A DNA stretch of 64,000 bases from Streptomyces venezuelae (GTDB lineage Bacteria; Actinomycetota; Actinomycetes; Streptomycetales; Streptomycetaceae). Below are positions 56,651-64,000 of this stretch, piece after piece. Under the pieces are notes generated by a model, which searched no databases, was not told the origin of the DNA, and saw nothing but the letters and a program-made list of their open reading frames with translations. Position 1 is the first letter of the stretch, and every line of letters starts with the position of its first letter. Where the stretch lies: the NCBI RefSeq assembly GCF_008642335.1, contig NZ_CP029191.1, forward strand, positions 7,440,001-7,504,000, in the 5' to 3' direction. Position numbers and translations under genes: made by a program.

Positions 56651-57067
56651 ATGGCCAAGATCGTGCTGCGCTCCTGCGACATAACCGTCAACGGAGTCAA
56701 TTTCTCCGACCACATCAGTTCCGTCGAAATCAACCTCGTCAAGGACGAAATCGAAACCACGAATTTCAGCGGCCAGGGACGCGAGCGCGTCGCAGGCCTC
56801 AAGGATGACTCTTTCGTCCTGAACTTCCAGCAGGATTTCGCAGCGGGCGAGGTCGACGCGACGCTTTTCCCCCTCTGGGACCTGGAGACGGAATTCACGG
56901 TGGTCGTGAAGCCGACGGCCGCGGCGGTCAGCGCCTCGAACCCGAGCTACACCGGCACCTGCATCCTGCTCGAATACCAGCCGCTCAGCGGCGATGTCGG
57001 CGACCTCTCGGAGACCGAGGTCACCTTCCCGACGCAGCGCACCGGTATCTCCAGGGCGACCAGCTGA
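56651..57067 (+). CDS. Major tail tube protein
   Basis: VLRSCDITVNGVNFSDHISS and VEINLVKDEIETTNFSGQG, then FPLWDLETEFTVVVKPT, are the beta strands of TP901-1/phi13-like tail tube proteins. 138 residues. Its place before the chaperones and tape measure agrees. Confidence 0.75.
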   Translation: MAKIVLRSCDITVNGVNFSDHISSVEINLVKDEIETTNFSGQGRERVAGLKDDSFVLNFQQDFAAGEVDATLFPLWDLETEFTVVVKPTAAAVSASNPSYTGTCILLEYQPLSGDVGDLSETEVTFPTQRTGISRATS

Positions 57068-57558
57068 TGGCCGCCCGGCAGGGAGTCAACGTCCATCTGG
57101 GCGAGGAGTTCAAGCGGGTCGCCAACTCTCTTCGGGAGGTCGACCGCGCGCTGCCGGGCAAGCTCCGCAAGGACCTGGAGAAGGCCGTCCGTCCGGCTGT
57201 GGCTGATGCGAAGGCACACGTACGCGCGGTGCCGGTGCAGGGTCAGAAGCACACCGGGCTGCGCCGTCGCATCGCGCGGGGTGTGAAGATCCAGGCGCGG
57301 ACGTCGCGCAGTCCGGTCCTGCGCGTGCTGTCGACGATGACGGACCCGCAGGAGCAGGGACTGCCCGGATATCTGGACGACCCGGCCAAGGGCTGGCGCC
57401 ACCCCGTATTCGGTAACCGCGACAAGTGGGTCAGCCAGCACACGGGCGCTCCCTGGTTCCGTGACGTCATGGCGGACCACCGCCCGGAGATGGAGCACAA
57501 TCTCCAGCGCGTCCTCGACGACGCGGCCGAGACGATCGCCGCAGCGGGTCGCGGCTGA
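57067..57558 (+). CDS. Tail component (HK97 gp10-like), 163 aa
   Basis: VNVHLGEEFKRVANSLREVD opening and basic middle (KHTGLRRRIARGVKIQARTS) with C-terminal GAPWFRDVMADHRPEMEH match gp10-like tail completion proteins. Starts in the tail tube stop (TGATG). Confidence 0.7.
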   Translation: MAARQGVNVHLGEEFKRVANSLREVDRALPGKLRKDLEKAVRPAVADAKAHVRAVPVQGQKHTGLRRRIARGVKIQARTSRSPVLRVLSTMTDPQEQGLPGYLDDPAKGWRHPVFGNRDKWVSQHTGAPWFRDVMADHRPEMEHNLQRVLDDAAETIAAAGRG

Positions 57559-57609
57559 TCGGCGGGCCGGCCGGGGTTCGCGGGAGCCCTGGCCGGCGCC
57601 GCGCACAGC

Positions 57610-57638
57610 GAAGCCCCCGGCACTGTGCCGGGGGCTTC
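57610..57638. terminator. Bidirectional terminator
   Basis: GAAGCCCCCGGCAC and GTGCCGGGGGCTTC are exact complements around one base. It ends the tail genes from the left and lsr2 from the right. Confidence 0.8.
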
Positions 57639-57648
57639 TGTCCGCTTC

Positions 57649-57984
57649 TCAGCTGTTGGCCTTCTCGTACGCCTCGCGGATCGGGGCAGGGACGCGGCCG
57701 CGGTCGTTGACCTCGAACCCGTTGTCCCGCGCCCACGTGCGGATGGCTGCGGTGTCCTCGCCGCTGTTCGCTGCCTTGCGTGCCTTGGAGCCGTTCTTCA
57801 CGCGGCCCGTCTTACGGCCCTTGTTCATGAAGGGACGCAGTGCCTCGAAGAAGGTGTCGAGGCTTTCCGGCGTGAGGTCGATCTCGTACCCCACACCATC
57901 CACGGCGAATGTGTGCGTCGCAATCTCTTCTGATTCTTCACCGGTCAGGTCATCGATAAGGGTTCTTACCACTTTTTGAGCCAT
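57649..57984 (-). CDS. lsr2: Lsr2-like nucleoid protein
   Basis: The only clear minus-strand gene. 111 residues, as usual. The N-terminal dimerisation part (VVRTLIDDLTGEESEE, THTFAVDGVGYEIDL) is followed by an acidic linker and the C-terminal DNA-binding WARDNGFEVNDRGRVP, where RGR is the AT-hook core. Lsr2 binds AT-rich DNA and silences it in actinobacteria. A phage copy could silence phage or host genes or protect the prophage. Sits between tail genes, convergent with them. Confidence 0.9.
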   Translation of the reverse strand: MAQKVVRTLIDDLTGEESEEIATHTFAVDGVGYEIDLTPESLDTFFEALRPFMNKGRKTGRVKNGSKARKAANSGEDTAAIRTWARDNGFEVNDRGRVPAPIREAYEKANS

Positions 57985-58051
57985 GGCCGAATGCTACCCC
58001 CTCATTCCCTACCTGTAATCCCGCGATCCCGTGATCGAAAGGCAGCTTCTG

Positions 58052-58447
58052 ATGGCACTTCTTTCTCGTGAACAGATCTTGAAGGCTGACGACCTCAAGA
58101 CGGAGGACGTCGAAGTCCCGGAGTGGGGCGGCACGGTCCGGCTGCGGACGCTGACCGGCGAGCAGCGCGACGCGTTCGAGCAGTCGATGGTGGAGACCAA
58201 GGGCGGAAAGCAGAAGCAGAACCTCGCCAACTTCAGGGCCCGCCTGATCGCCAAATGTGTGATCACCAAGGACGGTGAGCTCATGTTCAGCCCTCCGGAC
58301 ATCAAGCCGCTGGGACAGAAGAGCGCGGCTGCCCTGTCCCGCGTCTTTGACGCCTGCCAGAAGCTGAACGGCTTCTCCGAGTCGGATGTCGAGGAACTGA
58401 CCGAGGGTTTCGACGACGCCCCGCAAGGGCTCTCTACTTCCGGCTAG
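58052..58447 (+). CDS. Tail assembly chaperone, first part (gpG-like)
   Basis: ILKADDLKTEDVEVPEWGGT, RLRTLTGEQRDAFEQSMV and a final SESDVEELTEGF are typical of siphovirus tail chaperones. 131 residues from ATG 58052; GTG 58031 is possible. Together with the next frame it forms the G/GT pair that helps the tape measure fold and sets tail length. Confidence 0.78.
   Translation: MALLSREQILKADDLKTEDVEVPEWGGTVRLRTLTGEQRDAFEQSMVETKGGKQKQNLANFRARLIAKCVITKDGELMFSPPDIKPLGQKSAAALSRVFDACQKLNGFSESDVEELTEGFDDAPQGLSTSG
58405..58411 (+). other. Probable -1 ribosomal frameshift site
   Basis: GGGTTTC reads G-GGT-TTC in the chaperone frame. After a -1 slip the frame continues with CGA-CGA... through ALYFRLARVLGMTVRELLAR, the classic extension seen in other phages. 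The extension has no ribosome site of its own of note. Confidence 0.6.
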
Positions 58448-58452
58448 CCAGG

Positions 58453-58755
58453 GTGCTGGGCATGACGGTGCGCGAACTCCTCGCCCGGATCGATTCCCAC
58501 GAGCTGGCCGAATGGGCGGCATACGAGCGCTATGCGGGGCCGCTCGACGAGAGCTATCTCGCGGATGTCCTGGCCGGCCTGCATGAACAGGTGCAGACCT
58601 TGAATCGCATGCAGGGCGCCGCGCACTTCACGGACCGGAAGCACAAGAAGAACCCGGCGCCGGAACCGAGGCATTACCCGCGTCCGCATGAGCTGTACGC
58701 GCTTCAGCATCCCGACGACGACCGCCCCGACGGGGGTGAGTCCGAAGAGGGGTGA
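58453..58755 (+). CDS. Tail assembly chaperone, second part (GT extension)
   Basis: VLGMTVRELLARIDSHELAE then WAAYERYAG is the conserved start of the extension domain; it continues upstream in the -1 frame, so it is probably made mostly as a fusion with the preceding protein. GTG 58453 would give a 100-residue free form. It binds the tape measure. Confidence 0.72.
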   Translation: MLGMTVRELLARIDSHELAEWAAYERYAGPLDESYLADVLAGLHEQVQTLNRMQGAAHFTDRKHKKNPAPEPRHYPRPHELYALQHPDDDRPDGGESEEG

Positions 58756-58761
58756 CGTGGC

Positions 58762-61700
58762 GTGGCGACGATCACCTCGCTGTCTTTCGTCATCACGTCG
58801 ACCTACGACGGTGCGGGAATGCGCCGGGCGCGTCGGGATATGGATGGGTTCGGCAGCAGTACGAGGTCTTTGCACAGCATCCTGACGCCTTTCAATTCTC
58901 AGCTCAAAATCATGTCGGCGCGTGCTATCGCCCTGGCTCCGGCGCTGCTCCCTGTAGCGACTGCGGTGGGCGCGCTTGCCGGTGGGATAGCCGCAGCGTC
59001 GACGGCCGCGGGTGCGGCGGCAGGCATCTTCGGCGGCGCCCTGGTCGGTGCTCTGAAAAGCGTATCCGCTCAGGTCAAGGGTCCCACCGACGCGCTGGAG
59101 CGGCAGAAGGCGACGCTTGCCGGAATGAAGCCGGGCACGGCGGCATACCGCGAGCAGCTGAAGAAGGTCGCCGAGGCGCAGAAGGTTCTCAACCAGACGA
59201 TTGCCGGTCTGTCGGAGCCCGCACGGAAGTACATCAAGTCCGAGCGGGAGATGAAAAGCGCCTGGGGCGATTTCATTCAGGCGACAGAGAAGGACACGCT
59301 GACTCCAGTCTCCATTGCGATGGATGCCGTGAGCCGCAACATGGGCAAATTCGTTCCCATCGTCAAAGCCGTGTCTCCTCTGGTCACCAAGCTGGCGCAG
59401 GATTTTGCGGACTGGATGGACGGCGAGGGGCTCGACACCTTCATTGACCTGGTCCTCAAGTACGGCGTTCCCGCCCTGAAGGATTTCATCCGCATCGGCA
59501 GGAATGTCGTATCGGCCCTGGGGGACGGCTTCCGGGATTTCCTGCCTCTCGGAGTGAAGGTTGTCAAAGCGCTGGCCGACGGCTCTCAGGAGCTGAAGGA
59601 GTGGGCGGCGGAGGGCGGTTTTGAGCGATTTGTCAACAAGTTCCTGGACAGCGCTCCCGAGCTGAAGAGTATCTGCAAAGACCTCGTTGTCATTCTGGGC
59701 AGCCTCGGCGTTGCTGTGGAGTCGACGTCAGAAGAGTCGGTCACCGTTCTCGGAATTCTCGCGGATCTTCTTTCACTGCTCAGCCCCGAGCTGATTACTG
59801 CGATTACGTACGCCTGGCTGGGCTGGAATCTGGCTCTGGAGGCCTATGCCCTCTATTGCACGGCTGCTGCAGCAGCGTCGGTGCTTCTCGCGACCGCGAC
59901 GTCTCCGTTCTTCCTGCTGATAGCAGGCGCTGCGCTCACGGTGCTGGCCGTCGTGGCGGCACTTGCCGCACTCGCGGCAGGGATCTACTTCCTGGTCAAG
60001 TACTGGGACAACGTGACGGCAGCTTTCAAGACGGCGTGGAATGCCACGTGGAATGCCATCAAGATTGCCGCACTCGTTGTCTGGGATGCCCTCAAGGTGG
60101 CGTGGGCCGCTACGTGGGTTGCCATACAGGCGGCTGCCCGCGTTGCCTGGGATTTTCTGACGCAGGGCTGGGGGCAGTTCTGCCTCCTGTTGCTCGGGCC
60201 TCTTGGCGTGCTGGCTTTCATAGCCCTGCACTGGGCCGAGATATGGGGGTGGATCAAGGAATCCGCATCGACGGTCTGGAGCGCACTTCAGGCAGGCTGG
60301 GCCGGATTTCTCGGGGGCCTTTCGACGGCATGGAATTCCGTGTGGGGTGCCCTGACGACTGCATGGCAGGGCTTCATCGGCCCGTTCATGGAGATGTGGA
60401 ATACCGTCTGGCCGCAGGTACAGCTTGCTGCGCGGAATATTTGGACCGGTCTTTCTATGGCGTGGTCCGCGCTATGGAAGTCGATCCTGTTTGTGTGGAA
60501 TCTGTTCTGGGGTGAATTCGGGGGTAGCTTCACGGGCGGGTGGAATGCTCTCTGGGTCACCGTCCTGGGTATCTGGAACATCTTCTATGCGACGTTCTCG
60601 GCGCTCTTCTCCTCCGCCTGGCAGGGCCTGACTGCCGCGGCCTCCGCTGCGTGGAAGGCGATGACGGCTGCCTGGCAATTCGTGTGGACCACGATGGTCA
60701 GTGTCTATCAGGTCGGCTGGGCCATTCTGTCCGGCGCCTGGCAGACCGGGTGGGCCTGGCTGACGGGTGCCGCGCAGATTGCCTGGTCGGTTATGACCGG
60801 CGCCTGGAAGGTCATATGGGCGACTGTCACCGGAATCTGGAACACGTTTTACGCGACGTTCAGCGCCGTATTCTCCAGTGCCTGGAACGTCCTCGTCACC
60901 ATCGCGACCGGGATCTGGAATGTAGTCAAGGCGGCGTGGCAGGCGCTATGGGCCACTGTTACCGCAATCTTCCTCACCTTCACCGCAGTGTTCACCGGCA
61001 ACTGGGGAATGGCCTGGAACGCGATCAAGGATGCTGGCGTCGCTATCTGGAACGTCATAAAGGTGGCGTGGCAGGGTTTTCTCAATGTTCTGGTGGCGTA
61101 CTTCAACGCCTTCGTCAGCATCTTCACTGCCGCGTTCCGGGCAGCCTGGACGGCAATCCAGAACATCGCCACCACGGCATGGAACGCCTTCAAGGCGTCG
61201 TTCCAGGTCTTCCTGACCGCGCTCCAGAATCTCTGGAACACCGCCTGGACGGCGATCCGGAACATCTTCCAGACGGTCGTCAATGCCATCGTGGCCATTG
61301 CTCAGGCGGGCTGGAATCTGCTCCGGGCCGGAATGCAGGCCTTCCTTACCGCGGTGACCGCGATATGGAATACCGCATGGACGACGATCCGCACCTTCTT
61401 CCAGACGACCGCGACCGGCATTGCCGCCGCAGCCACGTCGCTCTGGGACAAGATGCGGGAGATCTTCAGTGCCGGGTCGACGTGGCTCCGCAACACCTTC
61501 TGGAATCCGGTCCACGATTTCTTCACGAAGACGATCCCGAATGCATTCGACTCTGCCGTCAAGGCGATAGGCAAGGCCTGGGACGGCCTGCGCAAGATGA
61601 TTTTCACGCCCGTCCAGGCGATTGTGGACGTCGTTTACAACCGTGGAATTGTCAAACTCTGGAACATCGTTGCCAAGGTTTTCAGCGCGAAAGAGCTGAG

Positions 61701-63204
61701 TGAATTCCACCTTCCCGGCTTCGCCAAGGGCGGCCCGGTCGACGGCCCCGGGTCGGGGACGTCGGACTCGATCGTCGCGCGCCTGTCCGCTGGCGAGCAC
61801 GTGTGGACGGCGAAGGAGGTCGCGGGCGCAGGCGGTCATGAGGCCGTGGCGGCGCTTCGCAGCCAGGCCATGGGCGGCGCGAAGGTGCGTGCCTTCGGGG
61901 ATGCGGAGCACCGCTTCGACGACGGCGGCGGTGTCCTCGGTACTCCCTGGGGCCCGGACTGGGGCCCCGACCTGGTCCCGAACGGCATCATCAAGAACGC
62001 CCTGAAGGTCCTGAAGGATGTGGTCCTGGGAGGCGTCTACGGCGTCATCAAGCCGCCGATCAACGCGGCGGTGGGCGCCGCCCAAACGGCAGTCAGGAAG
62101 ATCATCCCGGGCGATGACAGCGGACTGGAGCAGCTGGCCACCGGCATCCCCCGCAAGATGGGCGACACGGTCCTGGACTGGATCAAGGAAATGGACGTCG
62201 CTCCCGTCAGCGGGGGCGGCTTCATTCCGTGGGCCAAGTGGAAGGACGGCGACGGCGAGAAGGTCACCTACGGCGGCGTGGTCGTCAACAAACGCACGGC
62301 CGCCATGCTGAAGAACGCCTCCAAGTTGGCCAGGACCGCTTTCACGATGTTCCAGGGCAGCTACAGCAACAGCGTGGGGCAGTCCGCCGGGACGCATGCC
62401 GGTGGCGGTGCGGTCGACCTCGGACCGGCCAAGGACTCGATCGTCGGCGCGATGCGCGCGTCCGGCTTCGCAGCCTGGCGGCGTACGCCGGCCGAGGGAT
62501 TCTCGCCGCACATCCACGGCATCGCGGTGGGCGACCCGACGGTGTCGCCCCAGGCGGCGCAGCAGGTGAAGGATTTCCAGGCGGGTCTGAACGGGCTGGC
62601 CAACAAGGGGCCCGACACCTACAAGGGCGGAACCGTCACTGGCGGCAAGTCCCCCGCCGCGGCGCAGGCGATTGCCAAGAGCATGCTGGGTGCCTACAAC
62701 TGGTCGACCCACTGGTCGGCGCTGAAGGCCCTGTGGACGCGTGAGTCGGGCTGGCGCTGGAATGCGGACAACCCGACGAGCGATGCGTACGGCATCCCGC
62801 AGGCGCTCCCCGGGAGCAAGATGAGGTCGGCCGGTGCGGACTGGAAGACCAACCCCGCGACACAGATCAAGTGGGGTCTGGGCTACATCAAGGACCGCTA
62901 CGGCACCCCGACCAGGGCGAACGACTTCCAGAAGGCGCACAACTGGTACGGCCTCGGGACACCGGGGGCGAGCCGCGGCCCGGCGGTCGTCGGCGAGTCC
63001 GGCCCGGAGTTCATGAACCTCCGGGGCGGTGAGCGCATCGACACCTTGCGGGACCTGGTCGGCCGCGGCGGCGGTGACGTGAACGTCGAGGTGAACATCC
63101 CGATCACTGGCCGTGCCGACCACGGCGTCGTCGACCGCCTGGAGCGGGAGACCATCCCCCAGCTGACTATGGCGATCAAGCAAGGAGTCGGGAGGCGTCC
63201 GTGA
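58762..63204 (+). CDS. Tape measure protein with two wall-degrading domains
   Basis: Sets tail length and helps DNA entry. 1480 residues. The N-terminal ~350 are helical. Residues ~350-900 are membrane-like and Trp-repeat rich (WNATWNAIKIAALVVWDALK). Near residue 1215-1260 GTHAGGGAVDLGP and HIHGIAVG form an M15-type metallopeptidase site. Residues ~1315-1390 (WTRESGWRWN, DAYGIPQALPGSKM) are a lytic transglycosylase-like domain with Glu. Both would cut peptidoglycan during entry. GTG start after GAAGAGGGG. Confidence 0.85.
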   Translation: MATITSLSFVITSTYDGAGMRRARRDMDGFGSSTRSLHSILTPFNSQLKIMSARAIALAPALLPVATAVGALAGGIAAASTAAGAAAGIFGGALVGALKSVSAQVKGPTDALERQKATLAGMKPGTAAYREQLKKVAEAQKVLNQTIAGLSEPARKYIKSEREMKSAWGDFIQATEKDTLTPVSIAMDAVSRNMGKFVPIVKAVSPLVTKLAQDFADWMDGEGLDTFIDLVLKYGVPALKDFIRIGRNVVSALGDGFRDFLPLGVKVVKALADGSQELKEWAAEGGFERFVNKFLDSAPELKSICKDLVVILGSLGVAVESTSEESVTVLGILADLLSLLSPELITAITYAWLGWNLALEAYALYCTAAAAASVLLATATSPFFLLIAGAALTVLAVVAALAALAAGIYFLVKYWDNVTAAFKTAWNATWNAIKIAALVVWDALKVAWAATWVAIQAAARVAWDFLTQGWGQFCLLLLGPLGVLAFIALHWAEIWGWIKESASTVWSALQAGWAGFLGGLSTAWNSVWGALTTAWQGFIGPFMEMWNTVWPQVQLAARNIWTGLSMAWSALWKSILFVWNLFWGEFGGSFTGGWNALWVTVLGIWNIFYATFSALFSSAWQGLTAAASAAWKAMTAAWQFVWTTMVSVYQVGWAILSGAWQTGWAWLTGAAQIAWSVMTGAWKVIWATVTGIWNTFYATFSAVFSSAWNVLVTIATGIWNVVKAAWQALWATVTAIFLTFTAVFTGNWGMAWNAIKDAGVAIWNVIKVAWQGFLNVLVAYFNAFVSIFTAAFRAAWTAIQNIATTAWNAFKASFQVFLTALQNLWNTAWTAIRNIFQTVVNAIVAIAQAGWNLLRAGMQAFLTAVTAIWNTAWTTIRTFFQTTATGIAAAATSLWDKMREIFSAGSTWLRNTFWNPVHDFFTKTIPNAFDSAVKAIGKAWDGLRKMIFTPVQAIVDVVYNRGIVKLWNIVAKVFSAKELSEFHLPGFAKGGPVDGPGSGTSDSIVARLSAGEHVWTAKEVAGAGGHEAVAALRSQAMGGAKVRAFGDAEHRFDDGGGVLGTPWGPDWGPDLVPNGIIKNALKVLKDVVLGGVYGVIKPPINAAVGAAQTAVRKIIPGDDSGLEQLATGIPRKMGDTVLDWIKEMDVAPVSGGGFIPWAKWKDGDGEKVTYGGVVVNKRTAAMLKNASKLARTAFTMFQGSYSNSVGQSAGTHAGGGAVDLGPAKDSIVGAMRASGFAAWRRTPAEGFSPHIHGIAVGDPTVSPQAAQQVKDFQAGLNGLANKGPDTYKGGTVTGGKSPAAAQAIAKSMLGAYNWSTHWSALKALWTRESGWRWNADNPTSDAYGIPQALPGSKMRSAGADWKTNPATQIKWGLGYIKDRYGTPTRANDFQKAHNWYGLGTPGASRGPAVVGESGPEFMNLRGGERIDTLRDLVGRGGGDVNVEVNIPITGRADHGVVDRLERETIPQLTMAIKQGVGRRP

Positions 63205-64000
63205 CTTCCCTGGCCCACATCTGCAATGACGACTTTCGTAACGAAGGTTGGGTGCTGGTTGGGTCAGGGGTCTCGCGGCTCTTCCACTGCTGGAACAACG
63301 ATGACGACAGCCGCTACTGCTACAACCCGCCGCACAAGGGCCGGGCCTGCGTCAGGTTTCCCGTCGACATCGGCACCGTGCCGGAGGGCGCGGTCATCAC
63401 ATCCGTCACGGTGAAAGTCCGGGCGCGGAAGATGGACGGCCAGAACCGCACGCTGACCATCAACGTGTCCTGCCTCGATGACACCTCGCGATTCACCTCG
63501 CGCACCATCCCGCTGACGCAGACGATCGAAGACTACGAGGTGGCGACCTACCAGCGGGACCCGCTCGGACACCCCTGGGACATCCATCGCCTGAACAAGC
63601 TGCTCTGCCAGGTGTTCAGTTATGCGTCGTCACTGCACTGCATCCGCGTCTACAAGGTGTGGGTGCAGATCAACTACCGGGTCAGGCCTACCGTCACAGT
63701 CGAGGCGCCGACCGGCACCGTGCTCACCCCGAGCCCGGTCATCAGCTGGACGTACAGCCAAGTGGATGGTGATCCGCAGGCGAAGGCTGAGTACCGCATC
63801 TTCACCGCGATCCAGACAGCAGAGTCGACCTTCAGCCCGAACAGCACGCCCCCGCAGTACCAGGCGACGGTCGAGGGTGACATCACGTCCCTCACCCTGC
63901 CGACCTCGATCAACCCTGACGTGTACTCCGTGTACGTCCGGGTGTACTCCAGCTTCGGCGCCAAGAGCGTCTGGGTGGGCCGTTCCTTCACCGTGCAGGG
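63201..64000 (+). CDS. Minor tail protein, 5' part (cut by window edge)
   Basis: GTG start inside the tape measure stop. Open to the end of the window (266 codons). Early part rich in Cys and Trp (HICNDDFRNEGWVLVG), then beta strands (VTVKVRARKMDG) and a fibronectin-like or Ig-like stretch (TVTVEAPTGTVLTPSPV). Likely the distal tail/minor tail protein after the tape measure. Confidence 0.7.
   Translation, partial: MTSLAHICNDDFRNEGWVLVGSGVSRLFHCWNNDDDSRYCYNPPHKGRACVRFPVDIGTVPEGAVITSVTVKVRARKMDGQNRTLTINVSCLDDTSRFTSRTIPLTQTIEDYEVATYQRDPLGHPWDIHRLNKLLCQVFSYASSLHCIRVYKVWVQINYRVRPTVTVEAPTGTVLTPSPVISWTYSQVDGDPQAKAEYRIFTAIQTAESTFSPNSTPPQYQATVEGDITSLTLPTSINPDVYSVYVRVYSSFGAKSVWVGRSFTVQ

Overview
This window is a large piece of a tailed-phage (siphovirus-type) genome from a high-GC actinomycete, most likely Streptomyces. 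The evidence is very high GC with C/G third positions, a complete HK97-type head and long-tail gene set, and gene families typical of Streptomyces and its mobile DNA: an SsgA-like cell-division protein, Lsr2, a DUF2637 membrane protein beside an FtsK/TraB-type translocase, and a signal-peptide Rpf/NlpC/LysM wall hydrolase. Nearly all genes lie on the + strand. In the first 40 kb many of them overlap by 4 bases (ATGA or GTGA), so translation is probably coupled. The one convincing minus-strand gene is lsr2. No integrase, repressor or attachment site was recognised, so lifestyle is open; the transfer-type module raises the possibility of a plasmid-phage.

Layout. 1-5.9 kb: small unknown genes, two atypical tRNA-like genes (2256-2331, 3784-3868), an array of hairpins (3534-3778) and a clear terminator. 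5.96-13.0 kb: DNA modification and processing: a C5-cytosine methyltransferase, a Mom-like adenine-modification protein, an endonuclease VII-like protein, a Cas4/RecB-like nuclease frame that overlaps a cysteine-rich frame, an HNH endonuclease, a lipoprotein and a possible ssDNA-binding protein. 13.1-16.6 kb: a VWA-domain protein, a second lipoprotein, a zinc/HTH protein and a primase-polymerase. 16.7-21 kb: transfer-like module (DUF2637 membrane protein with HTH, FtsK/TraB ATPase, small membrane proteins), with clusters of a GTTGCA motif inside the genes on either side of the ATPase. 21-33 kb: tightly packed small genes, many with CxxC zinc motifs, among them two HNH-type endonucleases, a secreted GH16-like hydrolase, MazG-like, SsgA-like and SLOG/DUF2493 proteins. 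33-38.3 kb: a zinc/LuxR-HTH regulator, a RepA-like ATPase, an iteron-like candidate origin (35027-35340) and more small genes. 38.3-40.6 kb: terminators, the wall hydrolase, an HNH protein and a 550-base regulatory gap.

40.6-64 kb is the virion region. Fibre and adaptor-like proteins, an SGNH esterase and two Ala/Thr/Gly repeat proteins come first. Then follow small and large terminase, portal, protease, capsid, connector proteins, tail tube, the antisense lsr2, two tail chaperones joined by a probable -1 frameshift, a 1480-residue tape measure with two wall-degrading domains, and the start of a minor tail protein cut by the window edge.

How the parts fit: the modification enzymes probably protect phage DNA from restriction. 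Primase-polymerase, RepA-like ATPase, ssDNA-binding candidate and RecB-like nuclease look like a replication/recombination set that could fire from the iteron region. Lsr2 and SsgA-like proteins probably act on host gene expression and division. All functions are inferred by reading the proteins; no searches were run.
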